The position numbers and the translations under genes are program-made. 58,104 bases of DNA from positions 92,659 to 150,762 of the forward strand of contig NZ_CDMG01000002.1 in assembly GCF_001282945.1 (NCBI RefSeq). The letters run 5' to 3'. The DNA comes from Helicobacter ailurogastricus. Lineage in GTDB: Bacteria; Campylobacterota; Campylobacteria; Campylobacterales; Helicobacteraceae. Shown here piece after piece: positions 46,819 through 53,978 of the stretch. The notes under the pieces were generated by a model, which saw only the letters and a list, made by a program, of their open reading frames with translations, ran no database searches and was not told the DNA's origin. The first letter of the stretch is position 1. Every line of letters begins with the position of its first letter.

Positions 46819-47790
46819 TTGGATAAGATTGTAGTTTTAGCGACAGGGGGGACGATTGCAGGCACGGGCGAGGGCGGGGCTTATGTCAGCGGGCAGGTGG
46901 GCATAGAGCGTTTGCTCGAGGGGGTTGTGCCCGAGGGCTTGAGGATAGAAAGCGAGCAAGTGGCTAATGTCGGCTCGCAAGATATGGACTCTAGCATTTG
47001 GCTTAAACTCTTGGAGCGCATCCACACTTTAAGCGCGCAAGAAGACATTAAGGGTTTTGTCATCACGCATGGTACGGACACGATGGAGGAGACTGCTTAC
47101 TTTTTGCACCTCACCTTGCAATCTCATAAGCCCGTGGTGCTCACGGGGGCGATGCGCAACTCTACGAGTCTTAGCTCCGATGGACCGATGAATCTTTACA
47201 ACGCCTTAGCCGTGTGCGCCCACCCTGAAAGTGCAGGGCTTGGGGTTTTAGTGGCGATGGACGAGGGGATTTACAGCGCGCGCGGTGTCAGCAAAGCCCA
47301 CACAAGCCACTTAGGGGCGTTTAAGGCCCCAAGTGGGGGGGCTATCGGGCATGTCTATTATGGCCAAGCGTGCTTTGATGCTAAACCAACTAAAAAACAC
47401 ACCTTGCAAAGTTGTCTAGCCTTAAGCGATCACTCCCAACCCCTCCCTAAAGTGGCCATCGTCTATACTTATGTCGATTGTGGGGATTTTTTATTGAAAG
47501 CCGCTTTGCAGGCGGGCGTGCAGGGCGTGGTGGTGGCTGGTATGGGCAATGGCAATGTCAGCCACACGCTCTTAGAAACAATGGCGCAGGCAACACGACA
47601 GGGGGTTGTTGTGGTGCGTTCTAGCCGTGTAGGGAGCGGGTGTGTGCAACTTGGCGAGATAGAGGATGCGCGCTATAACTTTGTGCGTGCGAGGGATTTA
47701 AACCCCCAAAAGGCCCGGATTCTATTGCAACTGGCTCTACTCAAAAGCACCCAACCCCAAGCCATCCAAGAATTTTTTGACACACATTAA
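46819..47790 (+). CDS. ansB: L-asparaginase (type II-like)
   Basis: 323 residues. Nucleophile Thr in ATGGTIAG (start of the protein), second triad in THGTDTMEETAYFL, and AMRNSTSLSSDGPMNLYNA place it in the asparaginase/glutaminase family. No signal peptide when started at TTG 46819, which follows AAAAAGGGG, so as written it is cytoplasmic; H. pylori AnsB (HP0723) is described as secreted, so location is open. It releases ammonia from asparagine (and possibly glutamine). Confidence 0.9.
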   Translation: MDKIVVLATGGTIAGTGEGGAYVSGQVGIERLLEGVVPEGLRIESEQVANVGSQDMDSSIWLKLLERIHTLSAQEDIKGFVITHGTDTMEETAYFLHLTLQSHKPVVLTGAMRNSTSLSSDGPMNLYNALAVCAHPESAGLGVLVAMDEGIYSARGVSKAHTSHLGAFKAPSGGAIGHVYYGQACFDAKPTKKHTLQSCLALSDHSQPLPKVAIVYTYVDCGDFLLKAALQAGVQGVVVAGMGNGNVSHTLLETMAQATRQGVVVVRSSRVGSGCVQLGEIEDARYNFVRARDLNPQKARILLQLALLKSTQPQAIQEFFDTH

Positions 47791-48069
47791 AAGTGCCTGT
47801 GAGCATCGTGTAACCCCACCAAATAAGTGGCCCTAACACCGCTTTTCATGGATTTTTGCCTTAAATGGGGGAGGTGTGGTGTTGCTTTTACAAGCAGGGT
47901 TGGGCGAGCAAAAAACCTTGTCTAGGTGGGGTTTAAGTGATTGGGTGTCTGACACAGCTAACGCATCCACGCTTTAAACATGCAAGATCGCACAACCCAA
48001 GCCACTTTCAGGCGTTTAAATTGGTAACTTAGCTATAATCGCGCTTATTTTTATCCTTTCGGAGCGTGC
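47791..48069. other. Non-coding spacer with nested inverted repeats
   Basis: No credible frame. AACCCCACC (47812-47820) pairs perfectly with GGTGGGGTT (47925-47933), and inside it AACACC (47835-47840) pairs with GGTGTT (47878-47883). This allows a ~120-base branched hairpin, which could be an untranslated-region structure or a small RNA. No obvious promoter ahead of it. Confidence 0.4.
48034..48039 (+). promoter_or_regulatory. -10 box of the terB-like gene
   Basis: TAGCTATAAT with TATAAT at 48034-48039, 31 bases before the ATG; CTTTCGGAG is the ribosome site. Confidence 0.6.
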
Positions 48070-48456
48070 ATGTTTATCCAGAATTTAAGTGTCCAACAGC
48101 AGGAAGTGTTTTTGTATTTAGCAAGAAAGGTCATTGAGGCCGATGGGGTGTTGCACGAATTGCAAATAGGCGCGCTCGATCTTTTAAAAAGCCAGTGTAA
48201 GCCGGGCATTAGTGAAAAGGAAGTCTCCCTAGACACTCTAGGCGCGATTTTTAACACAAATTACACCAAACACGCCGCCCTTTTGGAGTTGGTGTCTGTG
48301 GCTTTGGCCGATAGCCGTTGGCACGACAATGAAAGGGACACCATCTACGCTTATGCTAAGGGAATGGGCGTTTCCACGCAAAAAGTCGATCAGTTCAAAG
48401 AGTGGGTGCTTAAAAATTTTAGACTCTATCAAGAGGCCTTAGAGCTTTTAGAGTAG
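48070..48456 (+). CDS. TerB-like helical protein
   Basis: 128 residues. All-helical with VFLYLARKVIEADGVLHELQIGALDLLK and LLELVSVALADSRWHDNERDTIYAYAKGMG: the two acidic helix-loop elements (EADG, DSRWHDNE) are those of the TerB/TerB-like metal-binding fold. Cytoplasmic, no membrane segment. Two TerD genes are elsewhere in the window (13.3-14.5 kb), so TerB and TerD parts may work in one stress system. A glycine-zipper membrane protein follows after nine bases. Confidence 0.75.
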   Translation: MFIQNLSVQQQEVFLYLARKVIEADGVLHELQIGALDLLKSQCKPGISEKEVSLDTLGAIFNTNYTKHAALLELVSVALADSRWHDNERDTIYAYAKGMGVSTQKVDQFKEWVLKNFRLYQEALELLE

Positions 48457-48465
48457 GGAGGGTCT

Positions 48466-48651
48466 ATGCCAGAGAAATCCCGAATGCCTAAAATCCCCAA
48501 AGCTGCCGCCGGGTTTGCCATTGGGGGGTTTTTAGGCTCTATGATACCCGTTGTGGGTACAATCATTGGCGCAGGTGTGGGTGCCACCATCGGTGGGGTG
48601 ATGGGCTTCATGGAAAAAGAGCCAAAAGACACAGATGAGCAAAAACCCTAG
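48466..48651 (+). CDS. Small glycine-zipper membrane protein
   Basis: 61 residues. Basic, Pro-containing N-terminus, then a long Gly/Ala/Ile/Val stretch with repeated GxxxG spacing (AAAGFAIGGFLGSMIPVVG, then IIGAGVGATIGGVMGF), then an acidic tail (KEPKDTDEQKP). Such zippers oligomerise in membranes and occur in pore-forming and stress proteins. AGGGAGG six bases before ATG supports translation. Operon with the TerB-like gene. Function unknown. Confidence 0.75.
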   Translation: MPEKSRMPKIPKAAAGFAIGGFLGSMIPVVGTIIGAGVGATIGGVMGFMEKEPKDTDEQKP

Positions 48652-48720
48652 CTTATTTGCTCTTGGTTTTTGTAAGTAAGCTAGAATGGGAAACTTGGGA
48701 AACTTCAATAAAGGACAGCC

Positions 48721-49344
48721 ATGCAAACATTAAGCCCTGACACATTAAACGCTTTTTTACACCGCCGTTTTGCGTGTAAGAAATTTGACTCCAAAGCCCC
48801 TCTACCTGCGGAGGTTTTAGAGCAAATCTTAGAGGCAGCTAGGTTAGCCCCTAGCTCTTACAATACCCAGCCATGGGAGTTCATTGTGTTGCAGGGGGAA
48901 ATGAAAGATAAACTTTTGCCCTATGTCTATACAAATACAGAGTTGGTACAAAGTTGTGCGGCTTTAGTTGTGGTGGGCTATATGCACTCTAGCGCACTCA
49001 ATGCCGCCTATTTAAGCCGTTTTTACACCAAAGAGTATCAAGAAAGAGTCGCTAGTGGGGTGCAAACTCTGTTGAGAGAACGCCTAAAAAATGACCAGAC
49101 TTTAATCGAGGGCTATATGAAAGAGCAGTGTTATATCGCTGTGGGGCAGATGACCCTAGCCGCCACATTAATGGGTGTGGATTCGTGTATCATTGGGGGC
49201 TTTGAGGCGCAAAAGGTGATGGGCGTTTTAAACGCCTATTGTAATCCCCCCCACATTGCTTGTTTAGTGGCTCTAGGCAAGGCAGACATGCCCACCACTG
49301 CCAAAACCCGTAAGGAAAAGGGGAGCGCGGTTAAGTACTTGTAG
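48721..49344 (+). CDS. rdxA: Oxygen-insensitive nitroreductase, RdxA type
   Basis: 207 residues, the RdxA length. FMN-binding nitroreductase fold: RFACKKFDS start, LAPSSYNTQPWEF, MKEQCYIAVGQMTLAATLMGVDSCIIGGF (the Cys kept as in H. pylori RdxA) and the end RKEKGSAVKYL. FrxA proteins read LAPSSIGLEPW at the second motif, so this is RdxA rather than FrxA. In H. pylori it activates metronidazole; that is known for the family, not shown here. The frame is intact. Confidence 0.9.
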   Translation: MQTLSPDTLNAFLHRRFACKKFDSKAPLPAEVLEQILEAARLAPSSYNTQPWEFIVLQGEMKDKLLPYVYTNTELVQSCAALVVVGYMHSSALNAAYLSRFYTKEYQERVASGVQTLLRERLKNDQTLIEGYMKEQCYIAVGQMTLAATLMGVDSCIIGGFEAQKVMGVLNAYCNPPHIACLVALGKADMPTTAKTRKEKGSAVKYL

Positions 49345-49355
49345 AGGAGGGAGTT

Positions 49356-49736
49356 GTGGATATTATACGCAATGAAAAAGAGTTGCAGCAGGCTTTGGGG
49401 GGGAATCAAGCCAAGATTGGCATGGAGGGGCGGGTTGTGGCTAAAATCGAGCCTCTCGTTTGTGCCAACAGCGCCGCTTGGTGTATCGCTATGGTTGCCA
49501 TTGCTACGGCTTTTTTCGATTCAATTGGAGCGACAAAAATGGAGGCGGCTTCGCCCCAGCGTATCATGGCAACCGAGGATGCGGCCGGGGCTGTGGATAT
49601 TTTGGGGGCTGAAGCGACTTACGCGGCCATTTCTATGGCAGTGGCTGCGGGGGGCGTGGAAGTTTTGGAGCATTTGCGCGCCTACCGCCTCGAAAAACAC
49701 GGAAACAACCGCGCCATCTTGATCAAGAGGTCGTGA
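49356..49736 (+). CDS. Small hydrophobic protein, unknown
   Basis: 126 residues, starting at GTG 49356 with AGGAGGGAG just before it, 11 bases after rdxA. Ala-rich with two stretches of modest hydrophobicity (AAWCIAMVAIATAFFDSIGA; TYAAISMAVAAGGVEVLEHL). I do not recognise the family. A second frame on the same strand (49354-49722) overlaps it, but its residues look like translated noise. The 3' end overlaps queH on the other strand by 14 bases. Confidence 0.65.
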   Translation: MDIIRNEKELQQALGGNQAKIGMEGRVVAKIEPLVCANSAAWCIAMVAIATAFFDSIGATKMEAASPQRIMATEDAAGAVDILGAEATYAAISMAVAAGGVEVLEHLRAYRLEKHGNNRAILIKRS

Positions 49737-50871
49737 GCAGGTAAAAATTCTTTTGTTCAAAAAATTCGGCTTTGATCTCCACTTCGAGAACATTTCCTAT
49801 GAGAGCGTTTAAGTCCTGCACGATCAGAATAGGTTGAATGCTCTCTGCCCCTGCGATTTTCTCCCTAATGCATAACTCTTGGGCATAAGTGAGTTTGAGA
49901 GATTTGAGGGGAGTTTTAGGGGCGTTTAAAATGCATGCCACTCCCGCTGTGTCTAAAAATAAAGTGTCGTCTTTGGAGCTAAAACCTAGTTCAATGCTCG
50001 ATGTTGGGGGCAAGACACCCAGCCTTTTACAAAGGATGTCTTCGGCTAGGGTGGGCTTTAGAGGGGTTTTAGCGATCTGCAAATCCTTGATTTTAGTTTT
50101 CTTTGTAGCGGAGTGGGTAAGGATTTGGCTAGCAATTGCCCCCCTTTTGGTGTAAGCACCCCCTCTTAGGAGTAAATAAGTTTGTAAATTTTGTTGCAGT
50201 AGATGGTAGTCCTGTTTTTTAGCTTCTAAATCTTGGCGTTGTTTAAAAAGCTCTAGGCGGCTAGCAATGCTGGCTGGGTGGGTCTGGCCATTTAGGGGGC
50301 TGATTAATTCTATACAGGGCTTGTCTTGCGCTTGGCGTTGCTTCTCAAGGGCAAAGACACAGCCACAATAGTTTTGGCGATAAAGCTTGTCTTTTTTAGC
50401 CAAAGCGTTTTGCTTTTCCACCCCCCCGCAAGCGCGCACATTGAGATAGACAAACTCAAGGCCGTATTTTTGCCCGATTGCCTGCCCCTGTGTTTTTAAG
50501 GCTTCTTGCTCTTTCATGGGGCTTGAAAGCAGGGTGGTGCTAAAGTGCTTTAACCCGAGCATTAAAGCCATTTGCGCGCTCCTTTCTAGGCGGGCATCAA
50601 AGCAAACACTACACCTCTTGCCCTTCTCTTTTTCTTGCTCCAACCCCTTAATGGCTTGCATCCACGAATCTAGAGTGTAATCCCCCTCAAGCAGGGGGAT
50701 ATTTAAGGCTTGGCATGAGCGTTTGACATCGAGCAAGCGCAATTCGTATTCTGTGTGGGGGTGTATATTGGGGTTATAAAAAAAGCCCGTGAGCGGAGTG
50801 TGCGGATAAAGTTTTTGCAACTCTTGTAAGAAATAATGGCTATCGACTGAACAACAAATATGCACCAACAT
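49723..50871 (-). CDS. queH: Epoxyqueuosine reductase QueH
   Basis: 382 residues. Cysteine pattern of QueH: HICCSVDS at the start, CSVCFDARL, RACGG and YCGC, which hold the iron-sulfur cluster and a second metal. It performs the last step of queuosine biosynthesis in tRNA, replacing QueG. About 180 extra residues follow the core, including the segment IGNVLEVEIKAEF; such extensions occur in Helicobacter. ATG is set by the MLVHICC family start. Confidence 0.9.
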   Translation of the reverse strand: MLVHICCSVDSHYFLQELQKLYPHTPLTGFFYNPNIHPHTEYELRLLDVKRSCQALNIPLLEGDYTLDSWMQAIKGLEQEKEKGKRCSVCFDARLERSAQMALMLGLKHFSTTLLSSPMKEQEALKTQGQAIGQKYGLEFVYLNVRACGGVEKQNALAKKDKLYRQNYCGCVFALEKQRQAQDKPCIELISPLNGQTHPASIASRLELFKQRQDLEAKKQDYHLLQQNLQTYLLLRGGAYTKRGAIASQILTHSATKKTKIKDLQIAKTPLKPTLAEDILCKRLGVLPPTSSIELGFSSKDDTLFLDTAGVACILNAPKTPLKSLKLTYAQELCIREKIAGAESIQPILIVQDLNALIGNVLEVEIKAEFFEQKNFYLLTTS

Positions 50872-50919
50872 AAAAACTCCGTTTTTTGCGCCATTGTAGC
50901 CAAATTTGCTTTTCTAGGC

Positions 50920-50925
50920 TAGAAT
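50920..50925 (+). promoter_or_regulatory. -10 box of cupin gene
   Basis: GGCTAGAAT gives TAGAAT at 50920-50925. Transcription should begin near 50932, after the in-frame ATG at 50924; that excludes this ATG and supports the GTG start at 50954. Confidence 0.55.
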
Positions 50926-50953
50926 GCCCCTTATCTTTCAAGAAGGTTGTTTC

Positions 50954-51256
50954 GTGCAAATTTTACGCTTTTTAGAAAACCCGAATTTTCAAGCTTTAGA
51001 CATACAAAAACTCTTTGAAACCGCGCATAGCAAAGAAATCCGCATTTGCATGCCAAAGGGCGCACAAATGCAAGAGCATAAAGCCCCTGGGGCGATCGTG
51101 GTGCGGGTGTTGCAGGGGCGCATTTGGTTTGAAATTGGGGGAGAGAAACACACGCTAGAAAGCGGCGATTGCATCGCTTTGGAGGCAAATGTCTCCCATA
51201 GTTTGGGGGGGCTGGAAAACAGCGTGATTAATTTGAGCTTAAGCAAGCATGCCTAA
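50954..51256 (+). CDS. Small cupin protein (HP0902-like)
   Basis: 100 residues from GTG 50954, with GAAGG seven bases before it. The cupin barrel is visible in KEIRICMPKGAQMQEHKAPGAIVVRVLQGRIWFEIGG and SGDCIALEANVSHSLGGLENSVINLSLSK, close to H. pylori HP0902. Metal ligands are scarce: one His in EHKAPG and one in VSHSL. Binding partner unknown. Stands alone under its own promoter. Confidence 0.87.
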   Translation: MQILRFLENPNFQALDIQKLFETAHSKEIRICMPKGAQMQEHKAPGAIVVRVLQGRIWFEIGGEKHTLESGDCIALEANVSHSLGGLENSVINLSLSKHA

Positions 51257-51258
51257 GG

Positions 51259-51351
51259 TCATTTTTTAAGCACCATATACACATAGTAGCCCACACCTCC
51301 CACCAAGACCCCCACTAAGAATAACAACAATAGGCTATCAAGCAAACCCAT
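51259..51351 (-). CDS. 30-residue single-pass membrane protein
   Basis: Reads MGLLDSLLLLFLVGVLVGGV and then GYYVYMVLKK. One membrane segment with a Lys-Lys tail. A good ribosome site (GAGGGG, five bases before ATG) lies 39 bases after the stop of dcuC on the same strand, so it is likely the second gene of that operon. Too short for standard gene finders. It could be an accessory subunit of the carrier, by analogy with other small membrane proteins; not proven. Confidence 0.6.
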   Translation of the reverse strand: MGLLDSLLLLFLVGVLVGGVGYYVYMVLKK

Positions 51352-51390
51352 AAAAACCCCTCAAGTGGAATAAATTGCCATGATAGCCCA

Positions 51391-52785
51391 TTAAACCCCA
51401 TGCGCTGCTAACACCATCCCCACCCCTAAATTCACTCCCATGCCCACGAGCAAAAGAGGCCATGTCCGTTTAATGATCTCTAAAGGCGCGACCTTAGCAA
51501 AACCCGCTAAAGCCAAAATCCCCCCGGCTATGGGTGAGCTTGCCCGCCCCAAACAAGAGGCGATCTCTAGGGGCAAGATTAAGTGAATGGGTTGCACGCC
51601 CATTTTTAGGGAGATGTCGGGAGCTAAACGCCCAAAGGCGTTAAAGGCCGCAATGCCACTGCCCATCACCACAGAAAAGCCATAGACCATGAACGCCAAA
51701 CCCGCCATCACCAGCCCAACCACCCACAAGCCCCCACCGCCTTGCAAGCCCCCTAGACTTTGGGTTAAAAGCGCAATCCCGCCTAGACTTTTAAGCCCTG
51801 CGGCAAAGACACTCGCGGCGATGATGATGCTCACCACACTCACGAAAATATCCCCCATCGCCCGCAAAATCGCCTCCATCCCAGCCCCAAGCCTTTTAGC
51901 GTCCTTGTAGCGGATAAATTCCACACAAAAGACAAAAGCAGTGCTGATAAAATTTGCACTCACAACATCTAATTTGACTCCCATAAAATACCCCCCAAAG
52001 AGCAAGAAAACAGGCAACCAAGGGAAAATAATATAAAAGTTAGGGCAGGGTGGTTGGGCGATCTCTAACTCCTCTATGGGGTCGCAAAGGCAATTTTTAG
52101 CCAAGTCGCGTTGATCGACCCACGCAAAATAAAAGGGGATTAAGAGAGCAATGATGGCCGTGTAAGACAACACAACCCAAATTTGGTGGTGCAAGAAAAG
52201 CCCCACGATGTTGTCCTTTTGCCCCACCATGTCAGCCATGTTGAGGGTGTTAGCGTCCTTGGGGCCATAATCTAGGGTGATCAAAGAGAGTATGCACACG
52301 GCCGTGATGGGGCGGATTTTTAAGGCAATCAGTACGGGATAAATGCAGGCCAAAAGCAAGAGCAAAATCCCCGTGTAGCTAGAAATGACAATTTTTAAGC
52401 CCATGCCCACAACAAAAGTGCCACTTAAGACCAAGTATTTGTTGCGGATTTTACTAAGGGGGCGGTTGCTCAAATAAGCGAGTTTTGCCGAGGCGTGTAT
52501 GTGCTTCATGTAGGCCGCAAAGCCGGCCACGCTCATGATGATCAGCCCCACTCCGCTTAAATTGCGTTTAAAAGTTGAGGCGATGAAGTCAAAAGCGTTT
52601 AAAAGAACTTGGCTAAAGTTGTGTGCAAGCGGGGTGTTGGGAATAGATGTGCCCGCTAGGTAGTGGCCCAACACCAAGAGCGACAAGCCGACACATAAAA
52701 ACACAAAAATGGGGTGGTATTGCTTAAGAATATAATAAAAAGTTACGCCCACTGCCAAGAAAGTTGCCCCGACCATCGCGAGCAT
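51391..52785 (-). CDS. dcuC: DcuC-type C4-dicarboxylate transporter
   Basis: 464 residues from the ATG at 52785, which has AGAAAGG before it; the upstream frame adds 31 unlikely residues. About 12 membrane segments; SSYTGILLLLLACIYPVLIALKI, ITLDYGPKDANTLNMADMVG and IASCLGRASSPIAGGILALAGF are DcuC/DcuD-type motifs. It probably exchanges or exports succinate/fumarate in fumarate respiration. H. pylori uses DcuA (HP0724) instead. A 30-residue membrane protein follows it. Confidence 0.88.
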   Translation of the reverse strand: MLAMVGATFLAVGVTFYYILKQYHPIFVFLCVGLSLLVLGHYLAGTSIPNTPLAHNFSQVLLNAFDFIASTFKRNLSGVGLIIMSVAGFAAYMKHIHASAKLAYLSNRPLSKIRNKYLVLSGTFVVGMGLKIVISSYTGILLLLLACIYPVLIALKIRPITAVCILSLITLDYGPKDANTLNMADMVGQKDNIVGLFLHHQIWVVLSYTAIIALLIPFYFAWVDQRDLAKNCLCDPIEELEIAQPPCPNFYIIFPWLPVFLLFGGYFMGVKLDVVSANFISTAFVFCVEFIRYKDAKRLGAGMEAILRAMGDIFVSVVSIIIAASVFAAGLKSLGGIALLTQSLGGLQGGGGLWVVGLVMAGLAFMVYGFSVVMGSGIAAFNAFGRLAPDISLKMGVQPIHLILPLEIASCLGRASSPIAGGILALAGFAKVAPLEIIKRTWPLLLVGMGVNLGVGMVLAAHGV

Positions 52786-53247
52786 GTTTGGCCTTTCTGC
52801 CAAGTTTAGCACCTTTAAAACCAAAAAAGTAAATCTTAAGGGATTGTCTGCGGGATCAACAGGTATTTTTGAGTCCAAACAAGAACGCGCGCGGGTCGCA
52901 CGGCGTTTAGGGCAGTTGCAAACAATGTGGCCTCTGTGGTTTTTGGCTTTACTGGGAACAAGCGTTTGGCTGCGCTTGTGGCTGTGGGTTTTTAAGAGTC
53001 TAGTTAGGGATTAATGGGCTAGAGGCATTTTAGAGATTGCGCCAAAAGGGTTTTGTTACACTTGGCTCATTTGGCTATCGATGCCCTTATAAGAGTCTTG
53101 GTTGCCACTTTAACGCACGGCGACACCTTAGCACAGTTCTTAGGGGCCTTGTGTGTGAGAGGGTGAATAAAACTACAAGCCCCCAACAAAGCTCAAAATC
53201 TACATCTTGTAATCGCTTTTAAAAAGATTTGCGCCTTAAAAAAAGCC

Positions 53248-53288
53248 TTATTCACATGTTGGGCACAGTTTATTCACATGTTGGGCAC
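53248..53288 (+). repeat. Tandem 22-bp repeat carrying DnaA-like boxes
   Basis: TTATTCACATGTTGGGCAC occurs at 53248-53266 and again at 53270-53288, a 22-base period (two helical turns), so both boxes face the same side of the DNA. Confidence 0.85.
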
Positions 53289-53313
53289 GCACACAAATGC
53301 CCTTGTGTGCGTG
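53286..53313. repeat. Perfect 11-bp inverted repeat
   Basis: CACGCACACAA, six bases (ATGCCC), TTGTGTGCGTG. It begins within the second tandem repeat. No U-run, so not a terminator; a protein site or cruciform within the origin-like region. Confidence 0.8.
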
Positions 53314-53341
53314 GTTTGCGGCGGGTTTAAAAGGCTTTAGG

Positions 53342-53353
53342 CACATGCATGTG
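53342..53353. repeat. 12-bp palindrome CACATGCATGTG
   Basis: Perfect palindrome between the first TTTAGGCACA copy and the minus-strand box TTTTCACA, sharing bases with both. Confidence 0.8.
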
Positions 53354-53384
53354 AAAAGTTTAGGCACATTTTTCACATCCATGT

Positions 53385-53400
53385 GCATTCACGTGAATGC
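53385..53400. repeat. 16-bp perfect palindrome GCATTCACGTGAATGC
   Basis: Two ATTCACG half-sites arranged head-to-head and sharing CG at the centre, so it holds overlapping DnaA-box-like sequences on both strands. Confidence 0.8.
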
Positions 53401-53624
53401 CGTGTACCAAAAAGGGGTTAAAAATCTCTTTTTAGGAAAGGTTTTAGGTTGTTTGTCCCATGTTTGTGTGCCGCCATGTGCATAGAATAAGTTTTTTTCC
53501 TAGAGTGGTCAGGGCGCACACAACGAGGTTGGCTAGCCTTTAGGCACAAATTCACATGCTCTACTACTACTACTAAAATTTATCTACCATGGAGTTTTTG
53601 GCCTGTGTGTGAAAAAGGAGGAGA

Positions 53625-53978
53625 TTAAGAGTTAAACTGCACGAACACAATAGCGGCGGCAAACCCACCATCGTGGCTAATGCTGACATGTAGGCTGTTG
53701 ATCTTAAATGCGGCTTGTTTAGCGGGGTTAAGATTTAACAAGGGCGCGCCTAAAGGGCTTTTAGAAAGCTCTATGTCTAAGAAACCAAGCCTTGCGCCTA
53801 TGCCTACCCCCAAAGCCTTAGAGCAAGCTTCTTTAGCTGCCCATGCCCCGGCTAGGCTAGCGGGCTTAGTAAAAAGTTTTTGTTCTTGTAAGGATAAAAA
53901 GCGGTTTAAAAAGCGATCTTGGTAACGGCAGACATTGTGCGCGATACGCTCAATGGCGACAATGTCTAACCCTATCAT
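53625..53978 (-). CDS. acpS: Holo-[acyl-carrier-protein] synthase AcpS
   Basis: 117 residues. MIGLDIVAIERI, then FLNRFLSLQEQKLF and WAAKEACSKALGVGIG hold the magnesium and CoA-binding residues; LHVSISHDGGFAAAIVF closes the domain. It loads 4'-phosphopantetheine on ACP. ATG overlaps the fliL stop by 4 bases. Same order as HP0808-HP0809 in H. pylori. Confidence 0.95.
   Translation of the reverse strand: MIGLDIVAIERIAHNVCRYQDRFLNRFLSLQEQKLFTKPASLAGAWAAKEACSKALGVGIGARLGFLDIELSKSPLGAPLLNLNPAKQAAFKINSLHVSISHDGGFAAAIVFVQFNS

Larger units (their letters stand above)
53240..53590. other. Putative replication origin (oriC-like) with DnaA boxes, repeats and DnaA-trio
   Basis: Non-coding. Seven TTCAC-core boxes fit the Helicobacter DnaA-box pattern: TTATTCACA at 53248 and 53270, TTTTCACA on the minus strand at 53350-53357, TTTTTCACA at 53369, an overlapping plus/minus pair GCATTCACG (53385-53400), and AAATTCACA at 53548. 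Directly after the last box come CTACTACTACTACTA (53561-53575), the complement of the 3'-GAT-5' DnaA-trio, and AAAATTTATC. Three TTTAGGCACA copies (53336, 53359, 53539) each precede a box. No dnaA, comH or dnaN gene is near. Box-trio-AT order is that of bacterial origins; assignment is inference. Confidence 0.65.

Noticed and set aside
53037-53222. Open frame of 61 codons left of the origin-like region
   Set aside because: No ribosome site, odd composition (Cys/Arg/Lys-rich), and no family resemblance.
53297-53485. Open frame of 62 codons across the repeats
   Set aside because: It merely translates the TTTAGGCACA/TTCACAT repeats and palindromes; the DNA pattern explains it better.
53539-53560. 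Sigma-54 promoter (GGCAC-N-TGC)
   Set aside because: Spacing between the GG and GC elements is 13 rather than 10 bases.
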